Positions 7,855-16,666 of a stretch of 32,676 nt of DNA are shown here, in pieces. Origin of the DNA: CAMAUF01 sp046152925 (GTDB taxonomy: Bacteria; Chloroflexota; Dehalococcoidia; Tepidiformales; Tepidiformaceae); contig JBJXFX010000110.1 of the NCBI GenBank assembly GCA_046152925.1, positions 1 through 32,676 of the forward strand, in the 5' to 3' direction. Both the position numbers and the translations under genes were made by a program. Each line of letters opens with the position of its first letter. Positions within the stretch are counted from its first letter, which is position 1. The notes below the pieces were generated by a model. It worked only from the letters and a program-made list of their open reading frames with translations, searched no databases and had not been told where the DNA came from.

Positions 7855-9024
7855 TTACCGGGCAGCGCAATCCCCGGCGAGGCTGCTGATGGCGGCGGTC
7901 CGTCGGCCCGAAACTTCCATGTCCACGAAACCGTGCGTCACGTAGCCGACGGAGATCCCAGACTCAGGGTCGCCCCAGGCAACCTGTCCGCCAGCCCCGG
8001 CGTGCCCAAAGGCGCGCGGCGAGGCCGTCCGCCCGAAGCCGCGGTACACCATGTCTTCCCTATTCCCCGCCACGCAGATGCCGAGGCCCCGGCAGATTGG
8101 CTTGCCGAAGATGGCGTCTACGTGGTGGGCCTTCGTCCGGATCTCGGTCGCCATCGCGATCGTCTCGGGCTTCAGGACCCGCGTCCCGCTGGGCGTCGTC
8201 CCGCCGTTGACGAGCGCCTGATAGAAGAGCGCGAGCGCGGCGGCCGTCGCCATCCCCCCGCCACCGGGCACGCCACGTTCGCGCACCGCCGGCTGGTTGA
8301 AACGCAGGATCGCGTCTGGGGTGACTTCGCCCCACCCGCCCGGCGGCGGCACGGGCGGCGTCACGTGAAAGACATCGGCACACCGGCCGTTCTCCGAAAG
8401 CGGCGTCCCGACGTAGAGCTGACCAGCGAGCCCAAGCGGTCCGATCAGGCGCTCGCGGATGAACTGGCGGTACTCGACGCCCGTGCGGCGCTCGATGATC
8501 TCCGCGATCACCCAGTGGAGTGAGGTCGGGTGATATTCGAACCTGGACCCCGGCTCGAACGTCAGGCGCCAACGCGAGAAAGCCTCGAGCCGCTGCTCAC
8601 GCGTCTCCCAGCTGCCGGGCCCAAGCGGCGCCAGCGGGAACCCGCCGATGTGGAGCAGCGCCTGCTCCACCGTGACCGCGTCCTTGCCGTTCGCCCCGAA
8701 CTCGGGGATCACATCGGCGACCGTCTCATCGAGCCGCAGAAGCCCCTCTTCGAGCAGCATCCAGGCCGCCGCGGACACGATCCCCTTGGTGCTCGAGAAA
8801 ATGCAGAACAGCGTCTCGTCGGTGATCGGCCGGTCTACGCTTCCGTGGCCCGCCGTCCCGAAATGCCGCCACCCGGCGAGCTGGCCATGCCGCGCGACCG
8901 CGACGCTACACCCTGGGAGGACACCGTCGTCGACGTCACGTTTGGCGCGGTTGAACAGCGCTTCGAGGCGCTCGGGGTCGACTCCGATGTCTTCTGGGCG
9001 GGTGGCGACGGGCAACGACGGCAT
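7855..9024 (-). CDS. Serine hydrolase, class C beta-lactamase/esterase fold
   Basis: This 389-residue protein carries the nucleophile motif SSTK (about residues 76-79, S-x-x-K) and a GHAGAGG block near residue 345 that replaces the KTG/HxG triad. The usual YxN motif is probably EYHPTS near residue 169, where asparagine is absent; esterases such as EstB keep only the tyrosine. There is no signal peptide, so it is likely cytosolic and more likely an esterase or peptidase than a resistance enzyme. A GGAG stretch precedes the ATG by eight bases. It is the last gene downstream of folD, the PDZ protease and the LuxR gene. Confidence 0.85.
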   Translation of the reverse strand: MPSLPVATRPEDIGVDPERLEALFNRAKRDVDDGVLPGCSVAVARHGQLAGWRHFGTAGHGSVDRPITDETLFCIFSSTKGIVSAAAWMLLEEGLLRLDETVADVIPEFGANGKDAVTVEQALLHIGGFPLAPLGPGSWETREQRLEAFSRWRLTFEPGSRFEYHPTSLHWVIAEIIERRTGVEYRQFIRERLIGPLGLAGQLYVGTPLSENGRCADVFHVTPPVPPPGGWGEVTPDAILRFNQPAVRERGVPGGGGMATAAALALFYQALVNGGTTPSGTRVLKPETIAMATEIRTKAHHVDAIFGKPICRGLGICVAGNREDMVYRGFGRTASPRAFGHAGAGGQVAWGDPESGISVGYVTHGFVDMEVSGRRTAAISSLAGDCAAR

Positions 9025-9076
9025 CGGGCATGCTCCGTGGGTGATGAGCCCGAGCCTACGCTCGCGCGGCGCGGAG

Positions 9077-9721
9077 CTACAACGAAAGTAAACCTCGCCG
9101 GGCGCCGACCACCACCGCTTCGGTCCGGCTTTGCGCGTCGAACTTCGAGAGGATCGCGGCGACGTGAAACTTGACCGTGTTCTCGCTCAGCCCAAGACGG
9201 GCGGCGATGGTCTTGTTCGCGTGGCCCTCGCCAAGGAGCAACAACACGTCGAGCTCCCGCGGCGTGAGGCTCGCGTCCAGGTCGCCCGCCGTAGGCACTT
9301 GGGCCTGGCCTTCGGACAGCCCCAGCGAGTACCCCAACGCGACCGCCTCGATCCCCAAGGCCATCTCCCGCGGCGACGGGTCCACCGGCAGCACCGCGGA
9401 CGGCCGCGCGGGCCCGGCGACCACCGGGGCCCATCCCAGCCAGACCACGGGTAGGTCCGGGTCCGCGAGCTCGGCGGCTTCCGCCACCACGACCTGGACA
9501 TCCGGATCCTCGCCCGGGACGTTCGATGCCACCACGCGCGCATGCGGGAGGTCGCGGATCAGCTCCGCGACCTCCCGTTGCCTGGCGCGGCTCCGGGCGA
9601 CCACCCGGACCCGGACCTGGCCGGGCGCTGGCTCTTCGGGCTGGGGGTCCATGACGGCCATTGTCGCGGTTCTCGACGCCGGCCTCACACCGCCCCCAGC
9701 CAGCCCGCGTTCGCGTGCCAC
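9077..9721 (-). CDS. LuxR-type DNA-binding regulator with degenerate receiver-like N-terminus
   Basis: The last 65 residues form a GerE/LuxR helix-turn-helix: LTPRELDVLLLL, a scanning helix, then GLSENTVKFHV as recognition helix. The first part (about residues 35-130) has the strand pattern of a response-regulator receiver, but the strand that should end in the phospho-acceptor aspartate reads VVVAEAAEL, so phosphorylation is unlikely. The start is uncertain. The GTG at 9721 begins one base after the stop of the upstream protease gene and would give 214 residues. ATG 9661 gives 194 residues and fits the domain boundary better. Position directly behind an HtrA-like protease suggests a stress-related regulon, by inference. 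Confidence 0.8.
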   Translation of the reverse strand: MARERGLAGGGVRPASRTATMAVMDPQPEEPAPGQVRVRVVARSRARQREVAELIRDLPHARVVASNVPGEDPDVQVVVAEAAELADPDLPVVWLGWAPVVAGPARPSAVLPVDPSPREMALGIEAVALGYSLGLSEGQAQVPTAGDLDASLTPRELDVLLLLGEGHANKTIAARLGLSENTVKFHVAAILSKFDAQSRTEAVVVGARRGLLSL

Positions 9722-9722
9722 G

Positions 9723-10616
9723 CTAGACGCGCTCGCCGACCGTGATCGTCAGCGCCGTCGACGCCCCTCCTCGGAGAACGGACGCGGCCACTGCGACGCC
9801 CACCGACTCGGGGCCGAGCGCCCCTTGCAGGTCGGACGTATCCCGCAGGGCGACGCCGTTCAAGCGGTAGAGGATGTCACCCACCTGGACTCCGCCAGTT
9901 GCGGCTGGCCCCTCGGCCGTCACCCCGGTGACGAGCAGGCCCGTCTCCTGGCCGCCGGCCGCGGCCTGCTGCGCAGCAGCGAGCGCGACCGGCTGGCTGC
10001 CGATCCCGAGGTAACCGCGCCGGATGCGCCCGGTCGCCAGCAACGACTCGATCAGCGGCTTGGCCGCCGCGACGGGGATGCTGAGGCCCCCGCCCCGCCC
10101 GAGCCGCGAGCTATTGACCGCGACCACGCGGCCTTCGAGGTCGATCAGCGGCCCACCCGAATAGCCCGGGTAGAAGGTCACCTCGCTGCGGACGTAGCTC
10201 GCCACTTGGGTCCCGCGCGAGGTGCGCCACGGGCCACCGAGCGAGACAACGCCGCCAACCGAGCAGGTAACGCCTTCGTCGCCCGCCCGGCCCACCGCCA
10301 CGACGAGGTTGCCGGGCCGGACGGCGCCACCGCGCTCCGCAACGGCGAGGTCCAGCCCTTCGACCCGCAGCAGGGCGAGGTCCGAGCCCGGGTCGCGGCC
10401 AGCGATGGTTGCGTTTCCCTGCTTCCCGCCCGCCGCCGTGACGACGATGTCCTCGTCGCGCTCAAGGACGTGGTCCGCCGTGACGATGACGCCGGGCGCC
10501 CAGACGATGCCCGACGCGGGGACATGCCTGCGCGCAGCCACGCTGACGATCGACGCCGCAGCCTTCTCGACGGCGTCGGCAATGCCCTCCGAAAGGGCGC
10601 TGAAGGTGTTGCTCAA
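9723..10616 (-). CDS. Cytosolic trypsin-like serine protease with PDZ domain (HtrA-like)
   Basis: The protein has 297 residues if it starts at TTG 10616, which has a good AGGAG ribosome-binding site seven bases before it; the open frame continues upstream only as a shadow of folD. The catalytic triad is visible: H49 in TADHV, D79 in SDLALL and S153 in GYSGGP. A PDZ domain spans about 200-290 (GYLGIGSQPV to VGDILYRLNG). Unlike secreted DegP/HtrA proteins there is neither signal peptide nor transmembrane segment: the N-terminus is a polar helix. The protein should therefore act in the cytoplasm, or may be a regulated chaperone-like protein. It sits 68 bases after folD and one base before the LuxR-type gene. 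Confidence 0.86.
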   Translation of the reverse strand: MSNTFSALSEGIADAVEKAAASIVSVAARRHVPASGIVWAPGVIVTADHVLERDEDIVVTAAGGKQGNATIAGRDPGSDLALLRVEGLDLAVAERGGAVRPGNLVVAVGRAGDEGVTCSVGGVVSLGGPWRTSRGTQVASYVRSEVTFYPGYSGGPLIDLEGRVVAVNSSRLGRGGGLSIPVAAAKPLIESLLATGRIRRGYLGIGSQPVALAAAQQAAAGGQETGLLVTGVTAEGPAATGGVQVGDILYRLNGVALRDTSDLQGALGPESVGVAVAASVLRGGASTALTITVGERV

Positions 10617-10623
10617 GTCCTGA

Positions 10624-10628
10624 CTCCT
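10624..10628 (-). promoter_or_regulatory. Shine-Dalgarno fixing the TTG start of the PDZ protease
   Basis: AGGAG on the minus strand, seven bases before TTG 10616. It is one of few clear ribosome-binding sites in this area and decides between this start and the much longer open frame that overlaps folD. Confidence 0.7.
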
Positions 10629-10684
10629 GTGGAGTTGCCTCCGGTTGATGGATTCAGGATGCAGCCGGGAGCGCGTGGCGCGGA

Positions 10685-11587
10685 TCACCCGATCGGGTGG
10701 GTCTCTTCCAGAGTCCACTCCGCTGCGCGGACCGTGTTCACGAGCAACATCGCGATCGTCATCGGCCCCACGCCGCCGGGGACGGGCGTGATCCAGGAGC
10801 AGATCTCCTTGAGCGCCGGGAAGTCCGCATCGCCGACCAAGCGCCAACCGCGTTTCCGCGAGGCGTCGTCGATCCGGTTCGTCCCCACATCGATGACCAC
10901 GGCGCCGGGCTTCACCATGTCCGCGCGGAGCGTGTTCGGCCGGCCGGCCGCCATCACGACGATGTCGGCGGTACGCGTGTACGCGCCGAGATCCGTCGTC
11001 GCCGTGTGGCAAATCGTCACGGTCGCGTTGCCGCCCTTCGCCTTGTTCGAAAGCAAGACGGCGAGCGGTCGCCCAACAAGCGTCGATCGGCCGGCGACCA
11101 CAACATGCTTGCCTGCCGGGTCGTTCCCAGTGCGCAGGAGCAGCTCGACGACGCCATGTGGCGTGCACGGCAGCGCGCCCGTCGTCTCGCCGCGCAGCAG
11201 CCGGCCGAGGTTCTGCGGGTGCAGCCCGTCCACATCCTTCGCCGGGTCGACCGAATCGATCACCGTCGCTTCGTTTATCTGGGGCGGGAAGGGCAGCTGC
11301 GGCAGGATCCCGTGAAAGCGCCGGTCGTGGTTCAGGTCCGAAACGAGCCGGAGCAACTCCTCCTGGGTCGTCTCCGCCGGGAGGTGGAACGTCTCGGAGA
11401 AGATGCCCGCTTCCGCGCACGCTTTCGCCTTGGAGGTCACGTAGCTGATCGAAGCGGGGTTCTCGCCGACCAGAATGGCAGCCAATCCAGGCTGGACGCC
11501 GCGCTCGGTGGAGCGCCGGGCGCGTTCGGCGACCTCGGCCCGAATGTCGGCGGCGATCGCGGTGCCATCAATCAGTTGTGCGGTCAT
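10685..11587 (-). CDS. folD: Bifunctional methylenetetrahydrofolate dehydrogenase/methenyl-THF cyclohydrolase
   Basis: FolD interconverts 5,10-methylene-, methenyl- and 10-formyl-tetrahydrofolate with NADP. The 300-residue length fits the family. Signature elements are VGENPASISYVTSKAKAC (catalytic Tyr and Lys), GILPQLPFP, DVDGLHP, the dinucleotide-binding block VVAGRSTLVGRP and PGGVGPMT near the C-terminus. A putative -10 box lies eight bases before the ATG. It heads a four-gene minus-strand run and is divergent from acpS, with only 67 bases between the two starts. Confidence 0.96.
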   Translation of the reverse strand: MTAQLIDGTAIAADIRAEVAERARRSTERGVQPGLAAILVGENPASISYVTSKAKACAEAGIFSETFHLPAETTQEELLRLVSDLNHDRRFHGILPQLPFPPQINEATVIDSVDPAKDVDGLHPQNLGRLLRGETTGALPCTPHGVVELLLRTGNDPAGKHVVVAGRSTLVGRPLAVLLSNKAKGGNATVTICHTATTDLGAYTRTADIVVMAAGRPNTLRADMVKPGAVVIDVGTNRIDDASRKRGWRLVGDADFPALKEICSWITPVPGGVGPMTIAMLLVNTVRAAEWTLEETHPIG

Positions 11588-11595
11588 ATCCGCCT

Positions 11596-11601
11596 AGGGT
11601 A
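11596..11601 (-). promoter_or_regulatory. Putative -10 box for folD (leaderless type)
   Basis: TACCCT on the minus strand, eight bases before ATG 11587. It faces the acpS -10 box, so the two divergent promoters share a spacer of under 70 bases. Confidence 0.4.
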
Positions 11602-11640
11602 GGGCGCGCCAGGGCTCAAGCGCCAAGGCGCGCCGTTCCT

Positions 11641-11646
11641 TACCAT
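11641..11646 (+). promoter_or_regulatory. Putative -10 box for acpS (leaderless type)
   Basis: TACCAT is eight bases before GTG 11655. Its last base is also the first base of a possible TTG start at 11646, and this favours the GTG as the real start. Confidence 0.4.
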
Positions 11647-11654
11647 TGGCCGCC

Positions 11655-12101
11655 GTGGCCACCAAGTTCGCCGTTGGCATCGACATCATCGAGATCGACC
11701 GCGTCGCCGACGTGGTCGCGCGGCACGGCGACCGCTTCCTCCAACGCATCTACACCGACGACGAAATCCGGCATTGCCGCGGCCGCATCTCCGAGCTCGC
11801 CGCCCGCTTCGCCGCCAAAGAGGCCGTGATGAAAGCGCTCGGCACCGGCGTACGCGGCGTTGGCTGGCGGGATATCGAAGTCCTCCCGAACCGGCGCGGC
11901 AAGCCGCTCGTCTTTCTCTATGGCCGCGGCGCCGCGCGGGCGAAGCACATCGGCATGCGCGGGCTAGAAATCAGCCTGACGCACTCAAAGCTCTACGCGA
12001 TCGCTTCCGTCGTCGGCGAACGCGAGCTCACGGAAATCGAAGACACCCCGCGGCGCGGCGAAAACGCCCTGCGCCTCATCCGGGACGAGGGATTGCGATG
12101 A
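11655..12101 (+). CDS. acpS: Holo-[acyl-carrier-protein] synthase
   Basis: AcpS transfers 4'-phosphopantetheine from CoA to a serine of acyl carrier protein. Both signature blocks are present: GIDIIEIDRV at the N-terminus (metal-binding Asp) and FAAKEAVMKALGTG. GTG 11655 gives 148 residues; TTG 11646 would add three. The last 25 residues (from about GERELTEIED) extend beyond the usual 120-130-residue enzyme and look like a charged tail. The stop overlaps the ATG of the NAD(P)HX repair gene (ATGA), a frequent gene order in bacteria. fabF, in the same fatty-acid pathway, lies downstream. Confidence 0.94.
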   Translation: MATKFAVGIDIIEIDRVADVVARHGDRFLQRIYTDDEIRHCRGRISELAARFAAKEAVMKALGTGVRGVGWRDIEVLPNRRGKPLVFLYGRGAARAKHIGMRGLEISLTHSKLYAIASVVGERELTEIEDTPRRGENALRLIRDEGLR

Positions 12102-13660
12102 AGCTGGTCACCTCCGAGGAGATGCGCGCGCTCGAAGCCGCCGCCGTCGAGGCGGGCGTTTCCGAGCGCCAACTGATGGAAGAAGCCGGCCTCGCCGTCG
12201 CCCAAGAGGCTTGGATGCTGCTCGGCACGCTGGAAGGACGCCGGATCCTCGTCCTCGTCGGCCCCGGCAACAACGGCGGCGATGGCATCGTCGCGGGCCG
12301 CCACCTCTTCGATTGGGGCGCCGAGATCGTCTTCTATCTACCCCGCAAGCGCCGCGATATGAGCCTCATCGAAGAGACCGCGCCCCGCGAAATCACCGTC
12401 GTGATCGCCGACGACGACCCCGACCGCGCTCAACTCGAATCCTTTGTCACGACCTCTGACCTCGTGATAGACGCCCTCCTCGGCATTGGCCAGAAGCGCC
12501 CCATCGACCCCGATGAGCCGATGGGCGAGGTCCTTCGCGTGCTCCGGGCCGCACGTGCGGGCTTCCAGCCCCCAAAGCTCGTCGCCGTCGACCTGCCCAC
12601 CGGCGTGAACGCCGACAGCGGGGCGGTCGACCCGCTCACCGTCCAGCCGGACCAGACCGTCACCTTTGGCTTCCCCAAGGTCGGCATGTACCAGGCGCCC
12701 GGGAGTGGGGTCGTCGGCCGCGTCCAGGTGATCGACATTGGTATCCCAAAGCCGGCCCAGGAATCGGTCCAACTCGAAGTGCTCACCTCGCGCTGGGCCC
12801 GGACGGCGCTCCCCGCCCGCCCCGAAGATGCGAACAAGGGCACGTTCGGCAAGGTGCTCGTCGCCGGAGGCTCACGGCGCTACCCCGGGGCGCCTCAGCT
12901 CGCGGCCACCGCCGCCTACCGGGCTGGCGCCGGCCTCGTCACCATCGCGGCGCCGGAAACCGTCTGCGGCCTGCTCGCGGGTTCCCTCGCCGAGGCCACC
13001 TGGCTGCCGCAAGCCGTCTCTGCCACTGGCGGACTCGCGGGCGGGGCCGCGGTCGCCTTGCGCGCGGAATGGGCGGCCTACGAGGCCGCCGTCGTCGGGC
13101 CGGGCCTCGGCAACGACGAGGAGACGCGCGCCTTCGTTTGGGCGGTGCTCGCCGACCTCGCGGCGGACGTGCCGAACGGCGTCGTCCTCGATGCCGACGC
13201 CTTGAACGCCCTCGCGACGATGGATGACGCCGCCAGCCGGATGCCGCCGCGCGCCGTACTCACGCCCCACCCCGGCGAACTCGCCCGCCTGCTCAAGACA
13301 AGCGTCGCCGATGTCCAAGCGAACCGGATTGCCGCGGCCAAGGCGGCGGCCGCCCAGTTCGACTGTGTCGTCGTGCTCAAGGGCGCCCACAGCGTGATCG
13401 CCGAAGCCGAAGGGCGTACGCGCCTCAGCCCCTTCGCCAACCCGCTGCTCGCGACCGCCGGAAGCGGCGACGTCCTCGCTGGCATGATCGGAGGCTACCT
13501 CGCACAGGGGCTCCTGCCCTTCGAGGCCGCCTGCCTCGGCGTCTATCTCCACGCCGCCACCGGCGAAGCGCTCCGCGAGGAGTACGGCGACTCCGGGCTG
13601 CTCGCCGGAGAGCTGGCCGCACGCCTGCCGAGGGTCGTCAAGGAGCTTCGCAAGCCGTGA
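12098..13660 (+). CDS. nnr: Bifunctional NAD(P)H-hydrate epimerase / ADP-dependent dehydratase
   Basis: This 520-residue enzyme repairs hydrated NADH and NADPH. The N-terminal YjeF_N epimerase domain (about 1-215) has GNNGGDG at 57-63 and VDLPTGVNADSG. The C-terminal ribokinase-like dehydratase (about 230-515) starts at GTFGKVLVAGGS and includes VLTPHPGELARLL and GSGDVLAG at about 455-462, the ADP-binding aspartate motif. The start overlaps acpS by ATGA; the frame is open further upstream but only as a shadow of acpS. Confidence 0.95.
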   Translation: MKLVTSEEMRALEAAAVEAGVSERQLMEEAGLAVAQEAWMLLGTLEGRRILVLVGPGNNGGDGIVAGRHLFDWGAEIVFYLPRKRRDMSLIEETAPREITVVIADDDPDRAQLESFVTTSDLVIDALLGIGQKRPIDPDEPMGEVLRVLRAARAGFQPPKLVAVDLPTGVNADSGAVDPLTVQPDQTVTFGFPKVGMYQAPGSGVVGRVQVIDIGIPKPAQESVQLEVLTSRWARTALPARPEDANKGTFGKVLVAGGSRRYPGAPQLAATAAYRAGAGLVTIAAPETVCGLLAGSLAEATWLPQAVSATGGLAGGAAVALRAEWAAYEAAVVGPGLGNDEETRAFVWAVLADLAADVPNGVVLDADALNALATMDDAASRMPPRAVLTPHPGELARLLKTSVADVQANRIAAAKAAAAQFDCVVVLKGAHSVIAEAEGRTRLSPFANPLLATAGSGDVLAGMIGGYLAQGLLPFEAACLGVYLHAATGEALREEYGDSGLLAGELAARLPRVVKELRKP

Positions 13661-13712
13661 TGCTATGCTGCATAGGTACCTTAGCGGTTTGCCAGAGTAG
13701 GGAGTCGCGAAC

Positions 13713-14963
13713 GTGACACGGCGGGTTGTCGTCACCGGGCTTGGGATGGTCTGCGCCGTCGGCCACAACGTCGACGAGAGCTGGGCCGCGCTGGTCGCCG
13801 GCCAGTCAGGCACCGCGCGCATCACGCATTTCGACCCCGCCGCGTTCGATTCGCAGGTCGCCGGCGAAGTGAAAGCCTTCGACCCGCTCAAGCACATGGA
13901 CCGCAAGGAAGCGCGCCGCACGGACCGTTTCATGCAGTTCGCCGTCGCCGCCGCGCAAGAGGCGCTTGGCCAGAGCCGCTACGAGATCGCGAAGGGCGCT
14001 GGCGCGGACACCGCGGTCATCGTCGGCACCTCGATGGGCGGCCTCATGTCCCTCTCCGAAGGCTTCGAAACCCTTCGCGAGAAAGGGCCAGGCCGGGTCA
14101 GCCCGTTCCTCGTCCCGATGATGCTGCCGGACATGGCGAGCGGGCACCTCAGCATCAAGCTCGGGGCAAAGGGCGTGAACTATGCCCTCGCCAGCGCTTG
14201 CGCCAGTGGCGCCGACAGCATCGGCGAGGCAGCGAACATCATCCTGCGGGGCGACGCCGAAGCGGCCATCGCCGGCGGCAGCGAGGCCGCGATCACCCCG
14301 ATCGCCGTGGCCGGGTTCGGCTCCGCAAAGGCCCTGACCGGCGCGAACGACCGCCCCGAGCGCGCCTCTCGGCCGTTCGACGCTCGCCGCGATGGCTTCG
14401 TTATCGCCGAAGGCGCCGGCATCCTGATCCTCGAATCCGAATCCCACGCGCGGGCCCGTGGCGCGACCATCCTCGCGGAGCTGGCTGGCTATGGCGCGAC
14501 GAGCGACGCCTTCCATATCACCCAGCCCGACGAAAACGGTGAGGGCGCCGCCCGCGCCATGCGGATGGCGCTCTCGAAGGCAGGGCTGGAGCCCGACGAC
14601 ATCCACTACCTCAACGCCCACGGCACGTCGACGCCGCTCAACGACCGCTTGGAAACGGTGGCGATCAAGAAGGTCTTCGGCGAGTACGCCTACTCATTGC
14701 CGATCAGCTCCACGAAGTCGATGACCGGCCACACCCTTGGCGCCGCCGGCGCGATTGAGGCGGTCATCGCGATCATGGCGCTGCGCACGGTCACGATCCC
14801 CCCGACTGCGAACTACGAGACGCCGGATCCTGCTTGCGACCTCGATTATGTCCCGAACGTCGCCCGGCCTGTGGCGAGCATCGATGCGGTGATGAGCAAC
14901 TCCCTCGGCTTCGGCGGCCACAACGCGAGCCTCGTCTTCCGCCGCTACGAGCCGTCCGCGTGA
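13713..14963 (+). CDS. fabF: Beta-ketoacyl-[acyl-carrier-protein] synthase II
   Basis: FabF condenses malonyl-ACP with acyl-ACP during fatty-acid elongation. The catalytic triad falls at Cys163 (SACASG), His303 (NAHGTS) and His340 (TGHTLGAAG), the same numbers as in E. coli FabF. The protein has 416 residues. The GTG start has AGGGAG eight bases upstream. A possible -10 box TATGCT lies at 13664-13669, leaving a leader of about 40 bases. The stop overlaps the GTG of recJ (GTGA). Confidence 0.96.
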   Translation: MTRRVVVTGLGMVCAVGHNVDESWAALVAGQSGTARITHFDPAAFDSQVAGEVKAFDPLKHMDRKEARRTDRFMQFAVAAAQEALGQSRYEIAKGAGADTAVIVGTSMGGLMSLSEGFETLREKGPGRVSPFLVPMMLPDMASGHLSIKLGAKGVNYALASACASGADSIGEAANIILRGDAEAAIAGGSEAAITPIAVAGFGSAKALTGANDRPERASRPFDARRDGFVIAEGAGILILESESHARARGATILAELAGYGATSDAFHITQPDENGEGAARAMRMALSKAGLEPDDIHYLNAHGTSTPLNDRLETVAIKKVFGEYAYSLPISSTKSMTGHTLGAAGAIEAVIAIMALRTVTIPPTANYETPDPACDLDYVPNVARPVASIDAVMSNSLGFGGHNASLVFRRYEPSA

Positions 14964-16666
14964 CCACCCAACTGGTCCGGCCCGTGCCGCGCTGGCGGCT
15001 CCGCGACCCCGAGGCGCGCCTCAAGGGCATCGCCAAGTTCCCGCCCGTCGTCGCGACCGTCCTCGCCTCGCGCGGGATCACCCGGCGCGAACAGGCGGAC
15101 CTCTTCTATAAGCCCCACCTGATGCCCGACCACGACCCCCTTCAGCTCCCCGGCATGCACGAAGCGGTCGAGCGCACGCTCCGGGCGATCCGCGACAAGG
15201 AGTGCATCGCGCTCTACGGCGACTTCGATGTCGACGGAGTCACCTCGATCGCCGTGCTCGCGACGGGCCTCCGCCCCCTCGGCGCCAACACCCTTCACTA
15301 CATCCCGGACCGCTTTAAGGAAGGCTACGGCCTCAACCTCAACGCCGTGCGCGAAATCCGGCAACGCGGGGCGTCACTCCTTATCACCGCCGATTGCGGC
15401 ATCTCGTCGGTCGAAGAAGTCGCGTTGGCGAACGAACTCGGCCTCGATGTGATCATCCTCGACCACCACACCGTGCCCGACGTGATGCCCGCCGCGCTCG
15501 CCGCCGTGAACCCGAAACGCCTCGATTCGCCCTACCCGTTCACGGAGCTCGCCGCCGTCGGCGTCGCCTACCGCTTCCTCCAGGTGCTCTACGAAGCGAC
15601 CGGCCGGACGCTCCCCGAAGAGGATGTCCTCGACCTCGTCGCCCTTGGGACGGTCGTCGACGTCGCCCCCCTCGCCGATGAGAACCGGCGGATCGTGACT
15701 GAAGGCTTGGTGCGTATGCAGGGACGGCTTCGCCCTGGCTTGGCAGCGCTCGCCAAGGTGGCCCAAACCCCAGCAGAGCGCTTCAACAGCGAGACGCTCG
15801 GCTTCGCGATCGGGCCGCGCATGAACGCTGCCGGCCGCCTGGACCACGCCTACATCGCGCTCGACCTGATGCTCGCCCAGGACGCCGCCACCGCCCGCCC
15901 CCTCGCTGAACGACTCGACGAACTCAACCGCCGCCGCCAACAGCAGACGGTGGACGCGCTCAAGCTCGCCGAGGAGCTCGTCGCCGGGGACGATGTGCCG
16001 CTGATCATGATCGGCCACCAGGATATCCACGCCGGCATCGTCGGCCTCGTCGCCGCGCGCCTCGCCGAAAAATACCACCGGCCGTCGATCGTCTTCGAAC
16101 GCGGCCCGGAGACCAGCCGGGCGAGCGCGCGAAGCATCCCCGTCTTCGACATCACGCGCGCCATCCGCAAGGAGAAGGCGCTGCTCGTGAAGCACGGCGG
16201 CCACCGCGCCGCCGCTGGCTTCACCGTGACGAACGAGCACCTCGAGCGGCTCCGCGAGAACCTGATCAACACGGCAGCGGAACAGCTCCAGGGCGACCTG
16301 TTGCGGCCCGTGATCGAAATCGACGCCGAAGCGACCCTTGGCGACCTCACCGGCCTCGAGGTCAAGGGCCTCATGCGCTTCGAGCCCTGCGGCCACGGCA
16401 ACCCCAAGCCGATCCTGATGAGCCGCGGCGTCCGCGTCGCACGGTCCAAGCTCGTCGGCGCCGACCAAGACCACGTCAATCTGACGGTCAAAGACGGCCC
16501 GCTGACCTGGCCCGCGATCGCTTTCCGCCAGGGCGCCAAAGAGCTCGCCGACGAAATCGACATCGTCTACTCGCTCACCCGCGAATGGGGTGGCGACCAG
16601 CTCAAGCTCGAAATCCTCGACTTCGCGCCCTCCGCCCAGCGGAGGCCGTTGGAGCTGGGGCAATGA
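14960..16666 (+). CDS. recJ: Single-stranded-DNA-specific 5'-3' exonuclease RecJ
   Basis: This 568-residue DHH-family nuclease acts in recombination and mismatch repair. The metal-binding motifs are GDFDVDG (about 84-90), TADCGIS (about 145) and LDHHTVP (about 170). The DHHA1 domain carries the KHGGHRAAAGF motif at about 412-422, and an OB-fold region follows. GTG 14960 overlaps the fabF stop and gives the usual N-terminus; the frame stays open upstream only within fabF. RecJ proteins of 560-580 residues are normal. The next gene starts inside its stop (ATGA). Confidence 0.95.
   Translation: MTTQLVRPVPRWRLRDPEARLKGIAKFPPVVATVLASRGITRREQADLFYKPHLMPDHDPLQLPGMHEAVERTLRAIRDKECIALYGDFDVDGVTSIAVLATGLRPLGANTLHYIPDRFKEGYGLNLNAVREIRQRGASLLITADCGISSVEEVALANELGLDVIILDHHTVPDVMPAALAAVNPKRLDSPYPFTELAAVGVAYRFLQVLYEATGRTLPEEDVLDLVALGTVVDVAPLADENRRIVTEGLVRMQGRLRPGLAALAKVAQTPAERFNSETLGFAIGPRMNAAGRLDHAYIALDLMLAQDAATARPLAERLDELNRRRQQQTVDALKLAEELVAGDDVPLIMIGHQDIHAGIVGLVAARLAEKYHRPSIVFERGPETSRASARSIPVFDITRAIRKEKALLVKHGGHRAAAGFTVTNEHLERLRENLINTAAEQLQGDLLRPVIEIDAEATLGDLTGLEVKGLMRFEPCGHGNPKPILMSRGVRVARSKLVGADQDHVNLTVKDGPLTWPAIAFRQGAKELADEIDIVYSLTREWGGDQLKLEILDFAPSAQRRPLELGQ

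Noticed and set aside
7855..9024. True beta-lactamase (antibiotic resistance)
   Set aside because: No signal peptide and no YxN asparagine; an esterase-type family member is more likely.
10617..11420. Upstream extension of the PDZ protease frame
   Set aside because: Entirely inside folD in another frame, low-complexity Arg/Ala/Pro composition; a clear ribosome-binding site supports TTG 10616.
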